DNA of 64,000 nucleotides from Riptortus pedestris (GCA_019009955.1 CM032232.1:137354001-137418000), one strand, 5' to 3'; positions 1-10,789 are shown, counted from the stretch's first letter. Notes: generated by a model not told the origin, from the sequence alone. Numbers and translations are program-made.

Positions 1-53
<53 letters not shown>

Positions 54-203
54 GTATGTATGTGTATGTGTATACAGTTTTAAACGGACCTCATTTTCGT
101 CATCTCCTGGGTAGGATCGATGGAAATTTGAAGACAAATTTTGAAAATCGCGCCATGAGTACGACCTCGATAGCTGATTTTCCTTAAGGGAAATCTGCTA
201 AAA
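1..203 (-). mobile_element. HLE copy, 5' part, cut by window edge
   Basis: A (TA)n tract at 1-50 is followed by the reverse-oriented HLE 5' module. It ends in TTCCTTAAGGGAAATCTGCT and an A-run at 198-204. The body and 3' end would lie left of the window. Confidence 0.85.
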
Positions 204-506
204 ACATCATTTATAAATATATTAATTTTCTCTCTCAACTGATTTCACTAGATATTCAGGAGACCCTGCGAATATGCATCTGACATTTAGTTTATTCCAC
301 TTTCTGTTAGATGAAACTCTACTGTATCAATCCAACGTATTATGAACATATATATTGAATTTCAGCTCAATCAATCTATAGATGCCATAGCTATTAAATT
401 ACGTACAAATTCATTATTATCTCGATAGCTGTACTAGATTAAAGTTTCATAATTCTTGTACTAGTAAGGTGTTCACTTTAATAATGTGAAAAACAACATA
501 TACACA
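204..506. other. A+T-rich stretch, nothing recognised
   Basis: I see no open frame of note, no repeat match within the window and no terminal structure. It separates two HLE 5' modules of the same orientation. Confidence 0.4.
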
Positions 507-634
507 GACTTGAACTGACCTCATTTTTGTCATCTCCTAAGTAGGATCGATGGACATTTAAAAACAAATTTCGAAAATCGCGTTATGAGTACGACCTCAA
601 TAGTTGATTTCCCTTAAGGGTAATCTGCTAAATG
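507..634 (-). mobile_element. Solo HLE 5' module
   Basis: The 5' module is present with its palindromic end (TTCCCTTAAGGG near 610-621), but no TA tract or body is attached. It may be a truncated insertion or a deletion product. Confidence 0.75.
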
Positions 635-743
635 CGTATTCGTAATGTTACCAAAACGATGGGTCCTATAGATTTTGTGTTATAAAATATTATAGAAAAA
701 TTGTAGTTAAACTATTGCTGTTCTACAATTATTGTTCTATGCT

Positions 744-1211
744 TTTTAGCAGATTTCCCATAATTTTTATTTAATCGGTATTCAATCTTTGTTTCATGTA
801 AAAAATAAATAATCGAGATCGTTAATGGCTGAAATCGGACTAATGGGAGGGGGGGGGGGTTAGAGGGGGTAGAATTTTGAAACTTCGAAATATTTCCGTT
901 ACTACACGTCGGATCGGAAAAATTGTTTGGAAACAATCTTATTGCAAGTTTAATGTTCGATAGATGTTATGTACTTGTTTGCTCTTCTTGATTATTAGCA
1001 AAGATATTTGAATTTTTTAATTTTTCGGTCTTCAGTAAACCCCACTCATACTCATCTCAGATTGGCAGTAAGTTGTTATACAACGAAGCACTTTATTTGA
1101 AGCCTAAATACCAAATATTGTTCTCATTGAACTATTACGTTTCGACTTAAATGCAAATACGTGACGCACGTTGGAAATCTGCTTAGTTAGCACAGGCCCT
1201 GCGTGACAGAC
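744..1211 (+). mobile_element. HLE copy lacking TA tract and most of 5' module
   Basis: It starts with TTTTAGCAGATTTCCC and jumps directly to the body. The G-rich block is at 846-868 and the variable segment carries the CCCCACTC motif. It ends in GGAAATCTGCTTAGTTAGC, a degraded hairpin and CTGCGTGACAGAC plus a T-run. An internal deletion removed the microsatellite. Confidence 0.8.
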
Positions 1212-1401
1212 TTTTTTTTTTAACAACTCTTGTAATAATTGAGTTATTCGTACTTGTTTTTCGGCTTCAGTACCCCCCCCTATACTTATCTGTTTTTTGT
1301 TGGGTATAATTACAGAATATGTGGTGTCATGACATCACAACTGTGCTGTCCCAGCACGAGGGAAATCTGCTTAGTTAAGACACCCCCTGTATGACGGACT
1401 C
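1212..1401 (+). mobile_element. Second HLE 3' segment in tandem
   Basis: This is a partial variable segment followed by another complete HLE end (GGGAAATCTGCTTAG near 1361-1375, then CTGTATGACGGAC). It directly follows the 3' end of the preceding copy in the same orientation, so two 3' ends lie in series 190 bp apart. Confidence 0.75.
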
Positions 1402-1613
1402 TTTCTTTCTCATGGCTAACAAAGCCAGTTATGCCCACGTTAAACGCAATAAAATAAAGGGATTACACAACATAATTTAATTTTTTTATATTATTTTATA
1501 TACGTGCAAAGATGTGTAATTTTCATGAGAATTCCCATGATGTTTTAAGTTTATAAAAATGTTTATTCCCTTTGCAAACAATAACACCGCTTACGGATTG
1601 TGCAAATTGTTGA

Positions 1614-1829
1614 ATGGAACCGGCAAGGCCACGTATATTAGTCTTACTTCCAGGCCGTAATAAGCTATTGTTGAGCGTTAATGTTTACGACTTATTGTTT
1701 TCTATCAGTCATGCATCGAGGATTGTTGGCTGCATAGATGCAATCAAACTGCCATTACAGCTTGCACAACGGCGAACAAAACATTCTTATTCCGAACATT
1801 CCCTGCTGACGTGCATCAAGATTATATAG
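1614..1829 (+). pseudogene. Possible PIF/Harbinger-type transposase remnant
   Basis: A 71-codon frame contains RIVGCIDAIKLPLQ, which resembles the region around the first catalytic aspartate of Harbinger/HARBI1 nucleases (usually GVIGCIDGTHI-like). No other catalytic motif, ATG context or terminal repeats were found nearby. If real it is a short relic of a DNA transposon. The match could be chance because it rests on about 12 residues. Confidence 0.3.
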
Positions 1830-1944
1830 GAAATCTGATAACGCCGTTCAAGACGGCATCCTTTCTAAGAAGATTGTATTCTGTGTTGTAAATATATTTG
1901 ACAATTGTCTTTGAAAGCGGTACGGTTATAATAGTTAAAATGGA

Positions 1945-2087
1945 GTGGCTCAGGTTAGCCATGTGTGTTAAGACGTTGGTTTTAATCTCACTTGGTAAAC
2001 CTAGAGTGGTGAGTTCGATTCCTGCCTGGGCAATTGGTTTTCATTTAGTAGCAAACTCATTAAATAAAACAATCTTAGCTAGAAAAA
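1945..2087 (+). mobile_element. tRNA-derived SINE, 3' truncated
   Basis: GTGGCTCAGGTTAGCCATG opens the tRNA-like head. The B-box region GAGTTCGATTCCTGCC follows near 2012-2027, then the SINE body with a TTTAGTAGC-like segment. The copy stops at CTAGAAAA, where an HLE 3' end begins, so the HLE end truncates or is inserted into the SINE. Confidence 0.8.
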
Positions 2088-2145
2088 GTCCATCTTACAA
2101 GAGTTGTGTAAACAAAGCAGATTTCCCACTCGCTGATTTAGGAAA
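2088..2145 (-). mobile_element. HLE 3' end fragment
   Basis: A diverged GTCC end is followed by GTGTAAACAAAGCAGATTTCCC. The hairpin is largely lost (ACAAGAGTTGTG in its place). It abuts the SINE on the left. Confidence 0.6.
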
Positions 2146-2183
2146 CCTATGACATCATCCAACCATATATTTATTTATACGTA

Positions 2184-2879
2184 AAAAAGGGTAAAGTGTT
2201 TAGAGGGGAGGAATTTCGAAAATATTTTCTTTATTATACGTCGCATTGGAAAAGGGTTTAGAACCCATTTTATTGCCAATTTAATTAACTATAATGTCTT
2301 TATTTACATATTTCCTCTATCATGAATATTAACCGCTATATTTGCATTTTTCAGTTTTCAGCCTTCAGGAAACCCCCACTTCTACTTATGTTACATCAAC
2401 AATACTCTGTTATGTAATAAACCACATTATTCGAAGCTTAAATATCAAATATTGTTTTCAAGAGACAAATATTATGCGAGACACATGCAAATATGTTCAG
2501 GTGACAACCACCCCCCCCCTTCTTATGTTCATGCGTAACTAAAATGTGATTGATTGAGATAAAAATTTGCTGATTCATTATAAAATACAGTACTTGATAT
2601 AGTAAATAATTTTGAATAAAATTAATGTTATATTCTGACATATTTCAGTAATTGTTTTTCTACCCGGTGAGATGTTGACAGACCTGTTTGTTTACATTTC
2701 AGACGCTTCCCGTCGGGAGATTATTAAAATTGTTTGAACGAGTTCTTCTTACCATTTGTATTTATTCACTCAATATTCACGGTGGTGTTCAGTTTCCAGG
2801 GTGTAGATTTACGTATTGTTAAACTTCTCGAGGGAAATCTGCTTAGTTTACGCAGATTGCCCCTGAGTGACGGACTTTT
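2184..2879 (+). mobile_element. HLE long variant, 5' truncated
   Basis: It begins in the body just before the G-rich block, at about 2195, and runs through the long variable segment (CAGTTTTCAGCCTTCAGGA, CCCCCACTTC, GTTTGTTTACATTTCAGACG). It ends in GGGAAATCTGCTTAGTTTACGC and a TGACGGAC tail. There is no TA tract or 5' module. Confidence 0.85.
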
Positions 2880-3000
2880 CTATCCAGCGTGAGGGAAAAG
2901 ATTATATTTAATGAGTCCGTCACTAAATAAATTTCTATTATCCGGCCGAGAATCGAACTTGCCAGTCTAGATTTACCGTGTGACATTAAGGCCAGTGGCA
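2880..3000 (-). mobile_element. tRNA-derived SINE, reverse copy
   Basis: The reverse complement reads GGCAAGTTCGATTCTCGGCC (B-box arm) after a CACACGGTAAATCTAGA segment, as in the other SINE copies. The body carries the TTTATTTAGTGACGG stretch. The A-rich tail is missing; the copy abuts an HLE 3' T-run. Confidence 0.7.
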
Positions 3001-3984
3001 AAACTCTTGCTGAAATGTTTCTATGGACTTCATCTCCTTTCAACCTTGCACAGAAATAACACCTCCGTAACCTCCAGCCTTTGTTATACCCGGCGAAGTA
3101 TAACAAGCCCCCACCCCGAGGATTCAATAGTTATTATGATTCAGTGGAAAACCTAGATATTATAGCAGATGTCCAACTATTGCAAGCCATGGCTGCTATT
3201 TAATGCAGATATCGCGTGCAGGAAGACTGGTCTATTATAAATGGTTACTCGGAAGCTTAAGAAATAACAATTACCCTTGCATTATCCTTATGATAATGGG
3301 ATTTCCTCTCACGAGTAATTATCACTCATTTAACTTCATTTTTTTTTCCTTTCGAATTCTCGGAATCATTTTACATATCTGTTGGCAACAAGGAAACTGC
3401 TGATAGTTCGAAGGAAATGAGTGAAATCGTTTTTTCCTGGGAACTCTGTGAAATGGATAACACTCTGAATTGTTTTTATTTCATCTAAACAAATTTCCTC
3501 CGTGCTGTTTAATATGATACTAAAAAATGTTTAATAAAGCCGCATTGTTTTAAAATATTTAATAACCTCTCCTTTATGGGGTTAATTAACCGTCATTGCG
3601 AACTGAAATTAAAATTTAATTTCATATTAATTGTGTGCCACTCAATTACACCAAATTCAAATGCTTCAAAAATGTAATTTTAATCGTTCTTAATAAATGG
3701 AGGAAAACGTGACGTTGCTCTGGCCATTCTTTTACATTCCTTCTGCTTGTCCAAAACATTAATAATATAAAAAACTTGGTATGAAAAAAAAAGTCCACCA
3801 GATATATGAAATTACACCTAACATGTTATTATGGCGGTATTTTTTTTCAAAACCCTCTTTTAACATGACAATTTGCCGTCATGAAAACATTCATACAAGA
3901 ATTTATATTCAGATTTAAATCATCAGATACATAATTTATCCGCATTTCAGTTGTCCCTATTTTTCTCATAAATTTACTTTAGGA
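3001..3984. other. Unassigned stretch
   Basis: A short GTTATACCCGGCGAAG motif near 3086 faintly recalls the head of the CCCGG family. Otherwise I recognise no coding frame, terminal repeat or RNA gene here. Confidence 0.4.
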
Positions 3985-4432
3985 ATATCCATTTGATTTA
4001 TGACGTCGTCACGTAATGAAAATTTGCATGTATCTTACACAGTAAAAGCTCAATGAATACAATATTTGGTTAATCACAAAACTTTTTTATGGCTCCTCAC
4101 AATTTTATTTCTTATAAACGCTGAGCGCTTTCGGGGACTAAATCCCCATCCTCAGAGCGTCAGAGCGTAGGGCGATCCTATAGACTTGCTACCCGGCTAA
4201 ACCCTGCCGATGCACTCAAGCGAAAACGCTCAGCGTTTATAAGAAATAAAATTGTGAGGAGCCATAAAAAAGTTTTGTGATTAACCATTCATCACCCTCA
4301 CCACCAGCTAAAAATAAATATGGACAATATTTGGTATTTAAGCTCCGAATAATGTGCTTCAGGATATAACAGCTTATTGTTAATATACAATGAGTGAGAG
4401 TAGGGGTTAAGTCATAGCTGAAAACTAAAAAG
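3985..4432 (-). mobile_element. HLE variable segment interrupted by a foldback element
   Basis: GACGTCGTCACG, the CAATGAATACAATATTTGGT block and the GAGTAGGGGTT motif belong to the HLE long variant in reverse. The sequence is split by the foldback insertion at 4067-4322. It abuts the 3' end of the next HLE at 4433, giving a tandem arrangement. Confidence 0.65.
4067..4322. mobile_element. Foldback element, family 1, short copy
   Basis: Arms beginning TGGTTAATCACAAAACTTTT and ending in the inverse are about 65 bp long and near-identical. One side carries an extra tail of about 36 bp (CATCACCCTCACC, ending AAATAAATATG). The flanks repeat ACAATATT at 4059-4066 and 4324-4331, a likely target duplication. 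No coding capacity. The interior has the GGGGACTAAATCCCC hairpin. Confidence 0.85.
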
Positions 4433-5111
4433 TCCGAAAGGGGCTAAAAAGCTCTAAAAACTAAGAAGTCACGAAGGGGCTGCGTAAACTAAGAAGATTT
4501 CCCTCGTGAAGTTTAGTGATAGATAAGTCTACATACTGGTAACACAACAACACCGTGAATATTAAGTGAATAAGTACAAACGGTAATAAGAAATCTTACC
4601 CCACCCGACGGGAAGCGTCTGAAATGTAAACAAACATGTCTGCCAGCCTCACACCGGAAGAAAAACAATTACTGACATATATCAGAATATAACTTATTAA
4701 ATTTATTGAATATTATTTACTATATCTAGTACTGTGATTTATAATGAGTCTTAATAACTGTTATCTCAATCAATCAAATTTTAATAGTCCAGACCATTAG
4801 ACCAGGTAGAGGGTGGGGTGACAAGAACATATTGGCATGCATCTCGTATAGTAAAGATCTCTTGAATACAATATTTGGCATTTAAGCTTCAAATGATGTG
4901 ATTTATTACATAACCGAGTATTGTTTATGTAACATGAGTAGAAGAGGGGATTTGCTGAAGGCTCAAAACTGGAAAATGCAAATAGTTCGGTTAATATTCA
5001 AGATTGAGAATAAATGTATATAACAGTATTTATAGTGCATTAAATTTGCAATAAGATTGGTTTTATATAAGTTTTCGATACGATTTATAGTAAAGGAGAT
5101 ATTTCGAATTT

Positions 5112-5171
<60 letters not shown>

Positions 5172-5297
5172 TTGGAACTGATCTCATTTTCGTCATCTCC
5201 TGGGTAGGATCGATGGACATTTGAAGAAGTTTTTCGAAAATCGCGTCATGAGTACGACTTCAATAGCCGATTTCCCTGAAAAGGAAATCAGCTAAAA
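4433..5297 (-). mobile_element. HLE long variant, near complete
   Basis: The 3' end shows a local duplication (two GGGGCT blocks near 4440 and 4477) before TGCGTAAACTAAG. The long variable segment, body, (TA)n at 5117-5165 and 5' module follow. It ends at GGAAATCAGCTAAAA. About 865 bp. Confidence 0.85.
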
Positions 5298-5547
5298 TGC
5301 ACATATTTCGGTTAATAAAGGAGGCACTTGACACATGTACAACAACATTTATAGGCCATCAAAATTGCATTAACATTGGTTCTATACACTTTTTGGATCC
5401 GACTTATACGACACATTTTGAATTTTCAATTTTCTCCCTCTAGCATGTTAGCCAAATTTCAGCCATTAACGAACTTGATCTCTTGATACAACTTGAGAAG
5501 CCTATAAATGTCGAGTTTGGTGAACGATATGACAAAAATTTCGAATT
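5298..5547 (-). mobile_element. HLE body fragment broken by mariner
   Basis: The body runs from TTCGGTTAATAA to GACAAAAATTTCGAATTA and then stops at the mariner terminus. The sequence after the mariner does not resume the body in register, so this copy was already truncated or the far side was lost. Confidence 0.65.
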
Positions 5548-5548
5548 A

Positions 5549-6844
5549 CAACTTGAGGGGAGGTCAAAAAGTTCCCGGCCTAACTATGAAGGAGGGAATT
5601 AAGATAAAGGACTTAGAGCTTGTCGTGTTTACCTAATCCATAGTAATACTCACACAAATTTTTATAATCCTACTATCACTTGTCTAATATATATAATACT
5701 TTTATTATCATCAGTTTGCACTTGTCTTTAAAATGAGCAACATTGAGTACAGAGCTGTGATGAAATTCTTAGTCAAAGAAGGCAAAAGGCCTTCTGAAAT
5801 TTTTGAACGCCTTAGGAACGTGTATGGGGACTTGTCCCCTAGCTATAGTACTGTGAAATATTGGTGTAGTTTATTCAAAATGGGGCGAGAATCCTTAGAA
5901 GACGGCTCGCGACCAGGAAGGCCTGAGGAAGCAACCACCCCAGACATCATCAACCGCATAGAGGACTTGGTGCTCAATGATGGCCGTCTAAAGAAGAAGC
6001 AGATGGCGAGGATGGTTGGTGTATCGGAAACTACCGAGCTAAACATTCTACATACCCACCTCGGCATGTCAAAGGTTAGTGCACGATGGGTTCCCAGAAA
6101 CCTCTCGTCAGCTCGAAAGTGAGAATCGATTGCTGCAAAGAATTTTTGTTGCTTTGTGGTTCAAATCCCATGAATCTTTTGACACGAATAGTGACTGGGG
6201 ACGAGACCTTGGTCCACCACTATGATCCGAAGTCTAAACAGGAGTCAATGCAGTGGCGTAGGAAAGGCGACAAGCCACCTGTCAAGTTCAAGGTCACACC
6301 CTCGGCAGGCAAGATTATGACCACAATTTTTTGGGGTTCAGAAGGAATCCTGTTGATTGATTACAAAGACAAAGGTGAAACAATCACGGGAGAGTACTAT
6401 TGTAATGTTCTGACCCGTCTTAGAGAATCAATCAAGGAGAAGAGGAGGGGGAAGCTGAGCCGAGGAATCGTGCTGCTTCATGACAATGCTCCCGTGCTCA
6501 CCTCTCGTAAAGTGATGGCTACGCTTGACACCTTGGGCTTTGATTTGATCGGCCATCCACTCTACAGCCCGGATCTGGCTCCCAGTGACTACTTTCTGTT
6601 CCCAAACCTCAAAAAGGACCTAAGGGGAAGAAGATTTGTAGACGACATTGAACTCAAACAGGCTATTGATGCTCATTTTGAATCCAAAGAAGAAAATTAT
6701 TATTGGGGGTGTTTAGAAAAATTAATAAATATATGTAATAAATGTATAAATAACAAAGGACATTATATTGAAAAATAATGCACGTTTTGTGTTTTTATTT
6801 CATTTCCTTATGGGTCAGGCCGGGAACTTTTTGACCTCCCCTCG
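5549..6844 (+). mobile_element. Mariner (DD34D) transposon, nearly full length
   Basis: Inverted terminal repeats contain GAGGGGAGGTCAAAAAGTTC on the left (5555-5574) and its complement on the right (6824-6843). TA dinucleotides lie at 5547-5548 and 6845-6846. The 1.3-kb length is standard for mariner. The left end has a few extra bases (CAACTT versus C). It carries one transposase reading frame with a single frameshift. It lies within HLE sequence, so it is younger than that HLE. Confidence 0.92.
5733..6778 (+). pseudogene. Mariner transposase with one frameshift
   Basis: This would be a cut-and-paste transposase acting at the element's ends. The first frame, from the ATG at 5733 to a stop at 6120-6122, has the N-terminal helix-turn-helix region and the inter-domain motif WVPRNLS (usual WVPHxL). 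The second frame (to 6778) has VTGDE (first D), LLHDNAP (second D) and YSPDLAPSDY (third D). Exactly 34 residues separate the second and third aspartates. Summed length is about 348 codons, normal for mariner (about 345). The frames overlap at 6086-6122, so a 1- or 2-base indel there breaks the gene. All catalytic residues remain. Confidence 0.93.
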
Positions 6845-6846
6845 TA

Positions 6847-7103
6847 CGTGTTTATTGTTGGGAAATATATATCCATTGGTCTAACTGAAGGATTTTGGAG
6901 CTGAAAGTGCACTTTGCATAAATTAAAGCACTAGTAGAGGACAAGGCCTTGTTTTTATTGATCCTGACTGTATATTGTGGTTAGTTGTGAAAAATAGGTT
7001 TCGAACTGTGTGTAAAAACGTTAATGTTTGTCTATTTAATTTCACAATCCAAAAGAACCCTGTCTATCAACGTTTATTATTTTTGTAATAATTGTAACAA
7101 TAT
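6847..7103. other. Unassigned A+T-rich stretch
   Basis: Nothing recognisable lies between the mariner and the next HLE 5' module. Confidence 0.35.
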
Positions 7104-7236
7104 ATAGATAGTTTAGAAATAACCCCATTTCCATTATCTATTTTATAGGATCATTGGATACTCGAAGACGTTTTTCCAAAATCGTTTCATGAGTACAACC
7201 TCAATAGCTGATTTCCCTTGAGGGAATTCTGCAAAT
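7104..7236 (-). mobile_element. Solo HLE 5' module, diverged
   Basis: CATGAGTACAACCTCAATAG, GATTTCCCTTGAGGGAAT and the following TCTGC are clear. The TA tract is reduced to ATATATAGATAG. The body is missing. Confidence 0.7.
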
Positions 7237-7552
7237 AGCTAATATGTTTGGATTATAGTTATGGGCAATATGAGGTGGCGGGGTGTATAAGAGGGGGTGG
7301 AGGTTATATAGGGGTTATATATGGTTAAGGTTGACAGGAGAGGAAGTCACCCTCCCCCATTGCAACATTGCATCCCCACTCCTCCAGGATATATCCAATA
7401 CCAGCGCTCTCTCAAATATAAACCACAGTTAATGAACACGCCACTCTAACCTTAAACTCTCTCTCATTTTAACCAAAGTGCTATAGTTAACATAATACGT
7501 CTTAGAGATGTATACTTTGCACTTACTAGCTGTGTAAGCGACTCAGATAAAA
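7237..7552. other. Unassigned stretch with G-rich and C-rich halves
   Basis: A GGTGGCGGGGTG / AGAGGGGGTGGAGG half is followed by CCCTCCCCCATTG and CCCCACTCCTCC. Weak self-complementarity is possible. No family match within the window. Confidence 0.35.
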
Positions 7553-8009
7553 GTCCGTCACGCAGGGGCTGCGTAAACTAAGCAGATTTCCCACGTGAAG
7601 TTATACAATAAAGAAATTTCAGAATAGAGAGTCAAACAGTTACGGGAACGGCCCGTACTAGCTCTTGACGGAAACTCACGACTAGCCCCGAAGTTAGCCG
7701 ATCTCATCTCAGAAGCTGAAAACAGAAAAATGCAAATATCTCGGTTAATATTCAAGATAGAGAATAAATGTGTATAACAATATTTATAGTAAATTTAATT
7801 TGCAATAAGATTGGACCTATACGATTTTTCGATCCGATGCATAATAACGGAGACATTTCGAATTTTTGAAAATCCCCCCCTCTAAACCCCCCCTCCCACT
7901 GGTCCGATTTCAGCCGTTAACGAAATTGATCTTCCTTTTTACATAAAAGAATTAAATACCGAGTTTGGTGACGATTAAACAAAAATTGCGACCACTAGAG
8001 TGTTAACAG

Positions 8010-8041
<32 letters not shown>

Positions 8042-8195
8042 CTATATATATATATATATATATATATAGTTTTGAACGGACCTCATTTTCGTCATCTCCT
8101 GGGTAGGATCGATGGACATTTGAGGAAATTTTTCGAAAATCGCGTCATGAGTACGACCTCAATAGCTGATTTCCCTTAAGGGAAATCTGCTAAAA
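7553..8195 (-). mobile_element. HLE short variant, complete
   Basis: It runs from GTCCGTCACGCAGGGGCTGC (hairpin stem CGCAG/CTGCG) through AAGCAGATTTCCCACGTG, a variable segment, the C-rich block at 7876-7900, (TA)n at 8012-8067 and the 5' module to the palindrome and TAAAA. About 643 bp, a good reference copy. Confidence 0.93.
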
Positions 8196-8217
8196 TGGTT
8201 ACCCGTTGTAATACAAA

Positions 8218-8617
8218 ACTCCGTCAATCGGGGGTGGAGTAAAATAAGCAGATTTCTCAAGAGTTGGTATGACTCACTAGTGATCAAACACATATTCGGA
8301 CTGAAAAATAGAAACTACTAATTACTTGATTGATGTTTTAGTTATGAAAGTATGCACATTTTTCGTACAACAGAGATTTCTCTGTTGTATAACTTTACGT
8401 GGGAAATCTGCTTAGTTTACGAAGCCCCGGCGTGACGGACTTTTTTAGTGTACATCACGTATGTTCTTTGTTATATTACAAAAATCCGTCACGCACGGGG
8501 GCTGCGTAAACTAAGCAGATGTCCAACGTAAAGTTATACAACAGAGAAATCTCCATACGAGTTACGGAAACGGCCGAACTAGCTTTCGGCGGGAACCATA
8601 GCTCGTCCGTTACACTT
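8218..8617. mobile_element. Three HLE 3' segments, two of them tail to tail
   Basis: A diverged reverse 3' segment lies at 8218-8370. A forward 3' end lies at 8372-8446 (GTGGGAAATCTGCTTAGTTT ... GACGGAC). A reverse 3' end lies at 8485-8617 (TCCGTCACGCACGGGGGCTG). The last two face each other across 38 bp and form an imperfect palindrome. Confidence 0.8.
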
Positions 8618-9145
8618 AAGAAAAATAAACAACTTTTGTTATGTTCATATTTCCCGAAAAACGAATAGAAAACGAAATACCGCTATTTTTAAATTCAGGC
8701 CTCCCTTACAACCCCCACTCCTATATGGCTTGTTATAATGAAAGCGTTAGTGCTAATATACATACCAAGTTTTATTTATTTCGGTTTGGTCTTTTGTCCC
8801 AAATAAAATTGTTCACTTCCGCTATAATTTTTAGAGTATAAACGCCTTTATACTTCGGTATACGACGATAGTGTATATAACTAAAGTTTCTCTAAATAAC
8901 AAAATAAACAACTTTTGTTATGTCCATATTTGCCGAAACCCCAATTGGAAACGAAATATCGCTATTTTTAATTTCAGGCCTCCCTTACGACCCCCACTCC
9001 TGCTCCATCTGCCGGGCTGATTTGTAACGCTAAACCATCCATGGCGTCACCCAAACGCGTACAAAAAAATTCATACATATCGGTCCAGCCGATTAGGAGG
9101 AGTTCAGTAACCTACACACGTACAGTAGAATTATATGTATAAGTC
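8618..9145 (+). mobile_element. CCCGG-family internal units without the head
   Basis: Two successive units start AAATAAACAACTTTTGTTATG at about 8621 and 8899. Each holds the GGCCTCCCTTACRACCCCCAC motif. The 3' end differs from other copies (GGTCCAGCCGATTAGGAGG). The CCCGG hairpin head is absent. Confidence 0.7.
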
Positions 9146-9500
9146 ATTTGTGTTAGTTGTAGGATCTGACAAGATGATTTATTCCTTGCGGTAGTTATTC
9201 CGAACCTTGTATTCCATTGGGGAACCGCTTCTATTTCAATTAATAATTCAGTAAAGCAGTATTAAATCTATAATCAGGAACATTATTCGTTAAAAAAAGA
9301 ACCAATTTTGGTACAACATTAAGCGTTAAACGAATTTTGGACATATAGAGCGAATAGAGAGTTTCCTATTAAATTTTCTTACAGCAGTAATCGTAGAGTT
9401 GAATTACTGAAAACACCTGAACTACAATAACTATCTCAAAAGAAAATATTAAAACCTATTCAGACAGAAATTACTTTCCCACAAGCAATTAAAATAACCA
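9146..9500. other. Unassigned stretch
   Basis: No clear feature. It precedes the Gypsy-like relic and may contain further decayed parts of it, but I cannot align them by eye. Confidence 0.35.
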
Positions 9501-9504
9501 AATA

Positions 9505-9780
9505 AACCGTGTGCCTTTCGGGCTTAACAATGCTTCAATAAAATTAATCCTTAAATTAGCCTTGAATATTTACGCCCAAAGTTCCAAATGGACTTGGAAT
9601 AAGTTTCTCACGGTTGACATAAATAATCCCGGGATAATCTTGCCAATCCTCTCCAAGTTTTCAGGCTCAGGAAAACTTTGTTTGTTTGGGCACAAATCTA
9701 TTACTTTCTTTTGCAGATTTCTGTTCTGCGAATATTTCTCTATCGTGTTTTCAATTCTGTGTTTTTTCCAGGGAGTTTAA
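9505..9780 (+). pseudogene. Decayed Gypsy-type reverse transcriptase segment
   Basis: The frame reads NRVPFGLNNAS, matching the conserved (R/M)PFGLxNA motif of Gypsy/Ty3 reverse transcriptases. Further on come FLTVDINN, where YVDD/YIDD is expected, and KFSGSG...ITFFC, resembling the KF..AG..LN..K..FF block. The catalytic YxDD is lost. The order of blocks fits an RT relic, but divergence is high and no LTR was seen. Confidence 0.45.
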
Positions 9781-10530
9781 TTATTTTCAAGCTGCTTTTA
9801 TATAAGCCTCTTCTTTTCTGGATTTATCTATACGCTCGGAACTCTTTTAAAAAAATTCTTGATCATTTTTTTCAAAAGGTTGTCTTATAAAATGTATTAA
9901 AATCAACGATAATGGTCAGATTTTATTTTTGAAGGACATCTAATCATAGTTTTGTACTATGTAGCCAATAATTTGTTTTAATTCATTGGGAAAAGGAAAG
10001 ACACATTTGATAATAAATTTCAGTTACATGAATAATTTATTTTTTCTTTAATCATTGAATAATGGTAACATTACTAAACTGAAATGAGTGAAGAAAGTGA
10101 AACATTTTGCAATAGAGTGAAGAAAGTAATCACTTTCTTCACAAGTGAAGAAAGTGAATTGCCTTCTTAATTAGTAATAAGTATAAATTAAATAATAATT
10201 TGAAGTTGGAAATTAAATGCTTTTAAATGTTTCTTAACATTGTAAGAATTTATTTTAACAAAATAAATTGAAATGTGAATGAATTATTGGTGGAAATAAT
10301 CAATATATTTTAAAATTTAAATATAATAATAATTACCTTCCTTGTTTATAACCTGCACTTGTTTATAACTGCACTACTTCACAATCATCACTAGTTGTTT
10401 TATAACTATGCTTATAACCTTTTACAACCATGCTTATAACCTACCAACAACATACCATAATCTTCACAACATCCTACTCTTGTTCATATTCTGGTTAGAT
10501 CTGATCATGTATTACACGATTACAGAAAAA
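9781..10530. other. A+T-rich stretch with simple inverted and direct repeats
   Basis: GTGAAGAAAGTAATCACTTTC near 10118-10142 folds on itself and is flanked by further GTGAAGAAAGTGAA copies. At 10340-10450 the phrase CTTATAACC/GTTTATAACTGCAC recurs in degenerate form. No gene seen. Confidence 0.45.
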
Positions 10531-10531
10531 A

Positions 10532-10660
10532 ATTAATATTACACTCGTGACGAAAGTAGAATTTACAACTCTCGTGAAATTACCACACTCGCTTCGCTCG
10601 TGTGGGTAAACGTTTCACTCGAGTTGTAAAATGATCTACTTTCGTCACTTGTATAATAAA
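10532..10660. repeat. Near-perfect palindrome (MITE-like)
   Basis: The outer arms GTGACGAAAGTAGA and TCTACTTTCGTCAC, the inner arms TTTACAACTC and GAGTTGTAAA, and a CCACAC/GTGTGG core with loop TCGCTTCGCTCG fold into one long hairpin of about 125 bp. No target duplication was identified with certainty. Confidence 0.75.
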
Positions 10661-10789
10661 TAACTATAATTTAGATCTGGCGAAGTAAAATGTTCTAAGA
10701 CTAGCGAGAGATCTGGATTTCTGAGATTTGGAGTAGCAATGAGTTCTGTATATAAGTAACCGAGAAACACTGGAGTGAAGTGTTTCTGT

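Noticed and set aside
712..936. Short minus-strand frames with PPPLP or PPLNPP stretches in many HLE copies
   Set aside because: They are the C-rich block of the HLE body read through. The same peptide pattern recurs wherever the body occurs, with frames broken differently each time.
1945..2087. Functional tRNA gene
   Set aside because: The tRNA-like arm belongs to a SINE that recurs six or more times with an AAT-rich tail. The acceptor and anticodon arms do not fold as a proper tRNA.
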